DNA of 64,000 bases from Trichostrongylus colubriformis. Its lineage: Eukaryota; Nematoda; Chromadorea; Rhabditida; Trichostrongylidae. Below are positions 28,801 to 37,800 of the stretch, in pieces (position 1 is the first letter of the stretch; each line of letters opens with the position of its first letter). The position numbers were made by a program, and so were the translations under genes. The stretch covers positions 4,960,001 to 5,024,000 of the forward strand of contig OZ022259.1 of NCBI GenBank assembly GCA_963978905.1. The letters run 5' to 3'. The notes under the pieces are model-generated. The model saw only the letters and a list, made by a program, of their open reading frames with translations. It was not told where the DNA came from and searched no databases.

Positions 28801-31800
28801 CCAGAAACGACAATTTGGTTGCATATCGATTCACGCGAGTACCATTTGGATTGGTAAGCTCGCCTTTTCTGCTTGCCGGCACGATTCATTTCCATCTGAC
28901 TTCCACAGCAACTCCGATTTCTCAGACGATTCTCCGGAATACCTACGTCGACAACGTTTTCCATGGAGTTAATTCTCTCAACGAAGGTACCAGTTTCTAT
29001 CACGAATCAAAAGAGCTTTTTCAAAAAGCTGGAATGAATCTCAGGGCGTATGCAAGCAATTCGGACGAACTGAATAAGTATTTCGAAAATAAGGAGAGCT
29101 GCAATGTGTCGAGACTCCAGAAGTTGCTTGGTCTGCAGTGGGATACTCAGAATGACGTCGTAAGCATCCAACTACCTTCAACGTCCCCAGACAGTGTCAC
29201 ATGGACCAAAAGGAAAATTCTGAAATACATCGCCAGTATTTACGATCCTCTCGGCTTTATCACACCTGTTACGCTTATTGGAAAACTCATTCTGCAGTCC
29301 CTGTGGAAAATCGAGCTCTCCTGGGATCAGGTTCTACCCTCCGAAATAGACACGAGATGGCGCCTTTTTACTTCCTCGTGGACCACAACAAGATACCAGG
29401 TACCTCGCACACTGGAAGTTCTCAAACAGAACACACCCTCAGAATACGACGTACACGTTTTCACTGATGCTTCCTCGTCCTCATATTGTGCAGTGTCCTA
29501 TATCGTTGCACGCTCTCAAACTGCCCCTCCACGAGTGTCGTTCCTGATATCGAAATCACGGCTAGCTCCGCTAAAACAGTCCATCACAATACCACGTCTG
29601 GAACTAGCTGCAATGATGATTGGAGCGAAACTGCTAACCTATGCGTGCCAGCAACTTGATATACATATCGCTCGAAAATTCCTGTGGTCAGACAGTAGCG
29701 TGGCATTGAACTGGGTGAACAACAAGAAGGACTTACCCGTCTTCGTAAGCAACCGAGTTAAAATAATCAATGACCATACCGTTGACGTCAACATCAAACA
29801 CGTTCCTGGTTCTCTCAATCCAGCTGACATCGGAACTCGTGGAACAACTATTGAAGATCTACTGAAGTCAGAACTTTGGTGGAAAGGTCCGCCATTCCTT
29901 CTACATGAAGAAGCAAATTGGCCTCAGAACAACTACATGTCCTTCAGCGAATCAGTTTCGGAAAACCCATCGCTTCCCAATGTTGTAGTAACCACAAATG
30001 TCCAGACACCAACTAACATTTCCGGACAACCGCCATTCATTAACGTGAACCGATTCAGCTCCTGGACTCGACTACTAAATACAGTAGTATACGTACTACA
30101 CTTTATCGTGAAGAAATGTCCAAAAGCACAACAGCGATTCAGTAACTCTCCATCTTTACTCTCACATCGAGCAGAAAATATTCTCTTTCGCCTCGCTCAA
30201 GCGTTCTCCCCTCCTTCTAGTGAGCAAAAGAAGCAACTCTCCCTTTTCCTATGTGATAAGACCGTATTATGGAAAAGCAAAGGACGCATCGAAAACGCCT
30301 GTCTACCCTCAGATGCAATTACCCCGATATTTCTCCCTTCCCAAGGCCACGTTACCAATTTATTTGTACTTCATATCCATAAAGGCATAAATCATGGCGG
30401 TATCAATCATACATTGACGTCACTACGACAGAAGGTTTGGGTACCGAAAGGAAGATCCACGATCAAACGAATACTGCACAACTACTGCTATCATTGCAAG
30501 CGATATTCAGCGAAACCCTACTCCCTTCCACCGTTCCCCATTCATCCTGAAAGACGTGTCACATGCCCACAATATCCCTTTCAGAACACGGGAATGGATT
30601 TTTTCGGACCCATGAATTATCGCACAAAGGAAAATGTCATCGACAAGTACTGGGTCCTATTATTCACGTGCCTGAATTGCAGAGCAGTCTACATAGACGT
30701 AATATTAAATATGACAGCTTATACTGTCTTACATGTGTTGCGACGATTCATTACAACGGTTGGATGTCCCACCTGGATCATATGCGACAATGCCCAATCC
30801 TTCAAAACCATTGATCAATGTTACTCCTCCATTCCAGAATCCAATACGGAGAGTAACTTGATCGACTACTGTACCAAGGCGAGAATCCAGATGAAATTCA
30901 TACCAAGCTTAAGTCCATGGCAAGGTGGCATATATGAGAAAATGATCGACATTTTCAAGAAGTCTTATCAACATGCAATATCATCCCGCCTTTTAGATAT
31001 TGACGACATCAGAACAATCGCGAAAGAAACTGAAGCTATTGTGAACACGAGACCACTAACGTACTATTCTGATGACATCACTTATTTTCCCCTTCGACCC
31101 ATAGATTTCCTACGACCATACGCGAAGCTGTGCGGACCTCATCCTGAGGATTATGAGAGAGATTGGCTCCCCATATACTCCACACGCGACTCAGTTCTAT
31201 GTCAATGGAAAAGAACCTCTGAAATGATAGCGAAATTCTGGAAAAGATGGAATAACGAATACCTAACAACTTTACGTGAATATTTCCAACGAGAACACAA
31301 CAATCCACGGTCATGCGAGGAAAAACCTCCTAAATTAGGGGATATAGTACTCATTCATGATCCTCTTCTCCAGCGAGGGCAATGGAAAATGGGACAAGTC
31401 ATTGGATCTGCGGACAATTTTCAAAGATCGGTTCGAATACGTCTTCCATCCAAGAAAGAAATCTCAAGACCGAATTGCCTCATCTATAAAATGGAGCTAT
31501 CCGCATCCCACGAACAAAATCCAGCTCGACGGGAAACACTTGCCCAGCAATCTCGGCGTCCACAACCTCATCATCCAATGATTACTAGATCAAAAGCACA
31601 CCTCAATCAAAACACCATTTGTATGGATCACCAAGAAAAGGAAAGGAAAGAAGCTCAGGCATCAACTTGTCTTCCGCCGGGAGTTTCTCTACAAGAAAAT
31701 GAATCTGATATATAGTGATAATGATATTTATGTTATGTTTATGTTTTGCCACCAACGAGGGGTATATAAACACCTCTTGGCGGTAGAGTTCATTCTTTCT

Positions 31801-34800
31801 TCAATAAAGGTTCGTCCGAATAGAAGTCTCAACTGCAAGTCCAGGAATCGGCCGGCATCCAACAGTACGAACACGGGCCACGGGAATCGCTGAACCACAG
31901 GAACTTGGAAATTGCTGATTCACTCAGTACTTTAGCCCTATCACGTTTGAACTGTTTCAGTAGAGTAGGAATATCTGCATTCTTACTATTGTGTAAACTA
32001 ACCGCTCTAAATGCGAAATTTCAGGTCCTGGGCCTCATTAATAAAATCATATAATTTTATAAATATTATAAATATAGTCCAAGATAGTAAAATATTATAG
32101 CATTTACATCCTAGCCTATAATATTTCCGAACGTAACATGCAATGAACTGTCAGTTGGCATGAGAGCATTAGCTCAGGTGCAATTGTGCAAACATCAAAT
32201 AAGCAGACTCCCTTTCACATTATTTTTCTGGGTGCGAATGTTCGTTTCTAGGGGGGAGTTCTTAAAATTTTCTTCCCTGACACTTTCAGTGCCTTTACAA
32301 TGACGAAAGATGGGAAAAAGCAGGCATGAGGGTAAGATACTAAGAAAAAAAGGAAATATTGAGAGGAAAAAATAGCAATACATAGAAGAAGGAAAGGAGA
32401 GTATGATTTTTTTTGCATCACGAAAAGGGAAAAGGAGTACCCTGGGTATATTTTTAGAAAGCACTGACCATTTCAGATGTGAATCGACGCCGTTCTCTAA
32501 GCTTGTGATTTCGTCACTGGGAGGAACCTATGTGTCCTCATTTACTGTTCATTCTTGTGCCACAGTTTTTGTGGCAAATGACAGCTTTGCCGGTGTTGTA
32601 CTATCGGATCGACTCGAATTCTCCGGTATAGGTGAGATAATAAAATGACCAAAGTTATACCAAATGACATTGAAAAGAATGACGATAGAAATTGCTGTGA
32701 AAGGAAATCATCGCTAAACGATGAAAACTGATGTTTCGATACGAAACTCTTCTAATGATTTTATGAAGTCATTTTTCTGTTAAAAAAAAACGAAACGTCG
32801 TTATAAAATCATTAGAAAAGTTTCGTATCGTGAACATCTGAAGACACGATTTACGACGAAGCTCAGGAACTCTATAATATTGATTGGTGAAAACTGAATT
32901 AAAAATGATATTGAATTCTGTAAAAACTATGCTATTTATAAAATAGTGATTCAGGTCGATTGACGTTCGAGCCGTATGCTTTCCGTAACATACTACAATC
33001 ACCGAAACAGCTAGTAATCGATAAGGTAAGGAGAGAATGCGATTATTGACCGCCTGCGTTTGGAAGGGAAAAATCATCGGCCGGCTCATCAGTCGACTAT
33101 GACTCACCCATACAGCCGCCCAACCTATGCTTCCTTTGGCAACATGTGACGTTACCGTCGGCAACAGGCGGTGATGACTATATCGGGTTCTTTCGTTTTG
33201 CTTTGAGCAGAACCATGAGTTTCACCAGGCGTGAACTTCTTTGAACAGAAAGAATAGATAATACCGTACCACGAGGTTTGGTGGTCAACAGCTTGGGACA
33301 ACAAGCTCAATGAGCAATCCTTTTCTTGTTTGAGAACAATTTTTCACTTACCCCGGAACTTCCTTCTCCTCGGCAAAAGCCCAGGTCATCGAGAGGTGTG
33401 TACACTTATGACAAGTTTTCGCTTTGCGATATCGCATGACGCCGCCAGCACAATCTGCCGCGGTAAACTGGAATTCCGCTCAAAACGCAAGGATGTGGTA
33501 CCATGGGGGTCTCTTGGGAATCTCTTTTTTCATCATTATCTATTAAACAATGACTTTTGTGCCCTAAAAAGACAAAATAGTGACATAAAAAGTAAAAGAA
33601 TCTATAGCATTATATGATTGCAACCGAATCAAGAAATAATGAATCCGGGCGTAAAACTCTCACGGGACTGTTGCAGTGTTCGCAATCACACGCAAAGAAA
33701 TCCGCGGCGCCGCGTGCCGTGCGCGGCCGCGCGGGAGTTTGTCATAAGTGTACACACCCGTCATCGGACTGTTGCCGCCTGATTCATCAAGGCCCATCGA
33801 ATTTTTAATGAACCAGATATGGGAAGGTTAGTACTATTACACGGGAAGCTGAATAAATGTCTCGAAGCGGAGGTATTGAGAAAGATAAAGAAATCCGCTG
33901 TCGGTAAATCGAATAGCTAGAAAACTTGCGCATGCCTCCTCGAAATCAAAATTCATCTTCATCACGTCTATTAATGATACAGAACGTCTGACACATCGAC
34001 ATGTGACTCATCCCCAAATGTTTCGCTGAGGGGCGGAACCGTACAGTGTCACGAAACCTTGAATTATTATGAGATTTTATGTGATTATGGCATTTATGTG
34101 ATTAAGCCACTAGAAGAAAATGTATTTGAAAGAGAATTCCAAAGAAAATAACGCACAAAACAAGAAAAATGGGGTCCCAAGGCTGATTGATGGGCATGAA
34201 CGGAGATCGGTCAAGTTGAAGCGATGCTTCCTAAACTACGGGTATCAAAATCGATATGCGAACTTCCATGTGATTCAAAGATAATTGTTGGCGCCTATTC
34301 GTGAGAAGAAAATCAACCACCTCTCAACAGAACTAATTCTGTCAAATAGGTCCGATATGAAAAAAATCGCTGGGATTTCTGGATGTATCACATGTTCTCG
34401 TTTTTTTGTCTACTTCTGATTCGTTTTAATGGCCATTTCCAGGTATATGAATATGAAATCAATAAATCAGAAACAACTTGAAGCCTTTCTTCATAATATT
34501 AGGCAAAACTGCGGCAGTGCTAATACGTATTTATGTATGCCATGAAATAATCTACAATTTCTAAAACCCTATTTTCCTAAAAAATGTGTTTTGCAATCTA
34601 GAAATTCAAATAATATGGTGAAGCCCTACATATTCAAAATTTTGGTATTTATTTTTGGTAATTATTTGAACTTTCTCACTTGCAATGTGAACTTATTAAT
34701 ATGCTCTGAAGTATGTTTTATAATAATATGTTATTCAATTTGATAGATCCTCAATTTCTGATTTCAAAACGACTCACTTTTGCTTTCATTCGAAAAATGG

Positions 34801-37800
34801 TTACTGCTCAAAAAAAAAACGACCGTGTGGCGGAGTTTTCACAACAATTTAATAATTGTGAAAACACCTATACAAAAAAAAGGTGTCATTAGGTCTGCAC
34901 ACGAATAGCATCCCTTTGGTATAAATTTCAAACGCTCCGAGGGCCCTGCTAATCACTCTGTATTGCTCCGGTTTGAAGATACATATGTTCAGGAATTAAT
35001 TTTTTACCAATTTGGAGAAATATGTCCGAAAATAGATCCAAAAATCCCCTGTATATTCTTTTTTTAACAGTCAACATCGGCATAATTTCAAATGATTCTC
35101 CACGATAAGTACTGAATTTTCAGTGAAACATCTGTAGATTTCAGTGCTCGTTACCTGTCATTCTACCGTACACCTTCACTGGCCTTTCTCACATGGAACA
35201 CCTATGGTTCCGCAATTCCACAATTGGAAAACTCTCCACACATGCCTTTTATCATTTGACTCATGTGACCTACCTGTACTTCCGTGATGTCGCTTTCAAA
35301 AGGATCGAAAAGAAAGCTTTCGGTAAGTGAGGAGTGAGCCGGTAAGCGAGAAAAGCAACGAAAACGAACACGGAGTGCCGGAAACGTTTTTTGTTTTCCC
35401 TCGTTTCCTTTGAGTGTTGTCGAATGAGGCTCTTTAAGGTTCGTTGGTAAATATTGTCAAGTGTGCGGTGACACACACACTCACACAGTCCCACGACATT
35501 CATTGACTAAAGGTCAGACATACGAAACGCATACGATGCAGGGGTGAGGGAACGTGCGTTGAATTACAGTATTTGAGTTCTATTCCCACAATTTCAGAGT
35601 CAACCGAAGTGGAAGGAAAGAGGTGAAGGGGTAGGACGAGTAAAGGAAAATGAAGGAGAGGAGAAGGAAGGAACAGGAAAAGGAAGGGCACTTAGTCGTG
35701 TAGCCTTCTCGCTATTCGAAAAATCCAATCATAGTTTGCATTTAGTCAATATTCCCGTGAGAATAAGGAACCTCCACCGTGAATTCTGCGAACGAGGGCT
35801 ATGAAAGCGCCGACTAAGAGTGGAAAATCTGGGAAGTCTGGACTCCTAAATATGAGGGATTGGAACGATTACCGTAAAGCACAGAAGTGGGTTACATTCC
35901 TGACTGATGCAAATCCGAGAGATTCGCTTAGGACCCACTTTTCTTATGATCACAAGGAGCTAAAGGGACCACTTAAAGGAACCGGAAGAGGTCCGAGACA
36001 AGAGGAAGATGCAAAGAAATGAGCATTTTGTAACGGACACTGAAGGTTAGAAGCGATAATCGGCGAAAAAACCCGGATTCAAAAGCGCGACGCTGCGGTG
36101 TGTATTCGCATCCCATTCGCATCAACACACTGACTTTCCGAGTTGTCCGCTGTAGGAGACGGGGTGCGGGCCAACGTTAGTTGTAGCACCTGACTCCCAG
36201 CGCAGTGGAGTGACCATTCCCAACTACATCAGCATTCATGTAAGTACATCTAGAAACAATATAAGAAAGAACAAAGGAAAAAGTGAAAGGAAAAAAACAA
36301 CTTTATAATAGAAACATCTCCTCTTGGCACTATGCCAAGGCGTCAAATAGGCGAGTTTGTGCAAGCGACCACTTAAATTCGTCCGAACTGCGTCTGTTCT
36401 ACCGTAAGCCAAAACCACCCCCTTTCGGTGTCTTCAAAATGCAAATTCTACTTTTTCTAGCCGTAAAAAGCTCGATTTCAGGCAAAATGTATAGCATCGG
36501 TCATCTGTTCTTGGGTGGATCAATTCGTATCGAAACAAGTGAAGGCTTCCTGTTAGCCGCTTCCTCGGTGGAGGAAGTACTCCTAGAGGGCGTAGTGGGA
36601 CAACTGGATGAAACATTTCTGCTTGACGCCTCTGTTCAGCTGGCCACCATTCGGAATTCAGACTTGAGAATGGATAGTCATGGTGATGACGCTATGCTTT
36701 CTCAATCTCTTATACATCCAACGACATCACACGAAACATCTCTTCATATGGTGAACGTGACCATGCGCTCGTTGGTTCCACGGCTATTGATGCATTTTCA
36801 TGAGGTACGTATCGCCCACTTATTTAAAAAAATATTTAAAATGGAAAGTTGTTACAGGTCTGCTGAGTTATGGGCAGAAGTTTCTGTCTCCGACAGGATT
36901 CGATCCCATCTCCATGATTCCGGGCATACGAGCTAATCCATTACACTACGAAACCTTTTCAGCTCAACTCGGCTTCTGAATGGTATATTTACTCTGGCCT
37001 ATCAACGCTTATACTTATAACGTGTTGAGCCGGTTGGTATATAGCATTCAGGAGCCGACTTAAGGTGAAGGGGGTCTCGGTAGTGCAATGGATTAGCACT
37101 TATGCCTGGAAAGCATGGAGTGCGGGTTCGAGTCCCGTCTGAGACCGAGCTTTTGCCCATAACTAAGCATACTTTTAACAACTTTCGGGGCTGCGGGCGA
37201 AATCAGCAGCAATCAAAAATCAAAAATAAAATTGGAAGTAGCTTATGTTTAATCAGCGATAAGTAGAAACCACGTAAAGGTGAGGCCACAGGACCTTAGT
37301 GATGAAGATCTATAGTGGAGGGGTAAGCCATGTAGTTGCGCCTCAGACACCTTTATCACATCATTTTTAATGTTATCGATTATGCTATACATGACACAAA
37401 AAGGGTTCATCCCTCATACGCGGTAAGATACAGCACTAGAGATGTTGAGAAACCTGACATAGGGAGAAACACGCTAACTGGACCATTCAACGAGTTTAGT
37501 AAGCCCATACAAGCTGAAGAATAGATCGTAAAGGTGCAATTTTTTCAGATTTCAGATCTCCATCTCCAACTGTTCGATTGGTCGGATCCGACAAAACCGA
37601 AGATTCATGATTCCTCTTCACAATACCTCGTTGGTATTCACACAGACCAATATCGGCATGGTGGACTCCTACGCGTTTGCCAACGTCTCCGCTAGAACTC
37701 TCACATTCACTGGCTGTGTTGTAGGCAAGATGAAGCGCTTTGTTGCCATGAATAGTCGCTTCGATTATATATTAATCGAAGACAGTCGCATTGCATCCAT

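Larger units (their letters stand above)
25582..31873 (+). mobile_element. Intact BEL/Pao LTR retrotransposon
   Basis: This 6292-bp element has 190-bp LTRs that read identically and a perfect 5-bp target duplication (CGGGC at 25577-25581 and 31874-31878). A TGGCGACC-type primer site lies 2 nt after the 5' LTR. One long frame carries the DUF1759, DUF1758-type protease and A17-type RT/RNase H domains that define BEL/Pao. No envelope frame was seen. The LTR begins TTTCTC rather than TG, if the duplication is read correctly. The insertion is recent. Confidence 0.95.
1856..32476 (+). other. Intron 1 of the LRR-like gene (about 30.6 kb, transposon-filled)
   Basis: It is bounded by GTAAGT at 1856 and ATTTCAG ending at 32476. 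It contains an intact Ty3/gypsy element, an intact BEL/Pao element, a Tc3-like element, at least two MULE-like MITEs, foldback repeats and tRNA-like repeat pieces. Nematode introns are usually short, so this length is exceptional and is largely explained by insertions. Between these elements (for example 13131-15153 and 20000-21500) I see no credible exon. Confidence 0.6.

Noticed and set aside
37073..37146. Possible functional tRNA gene
   Set aside because: It folds well, but the unit is part of a dispersed inverted repeat with decayed sisters, and the anticodon position GGA is not typical for a eukaryotic serine tRNA of this short variable-loop shape.
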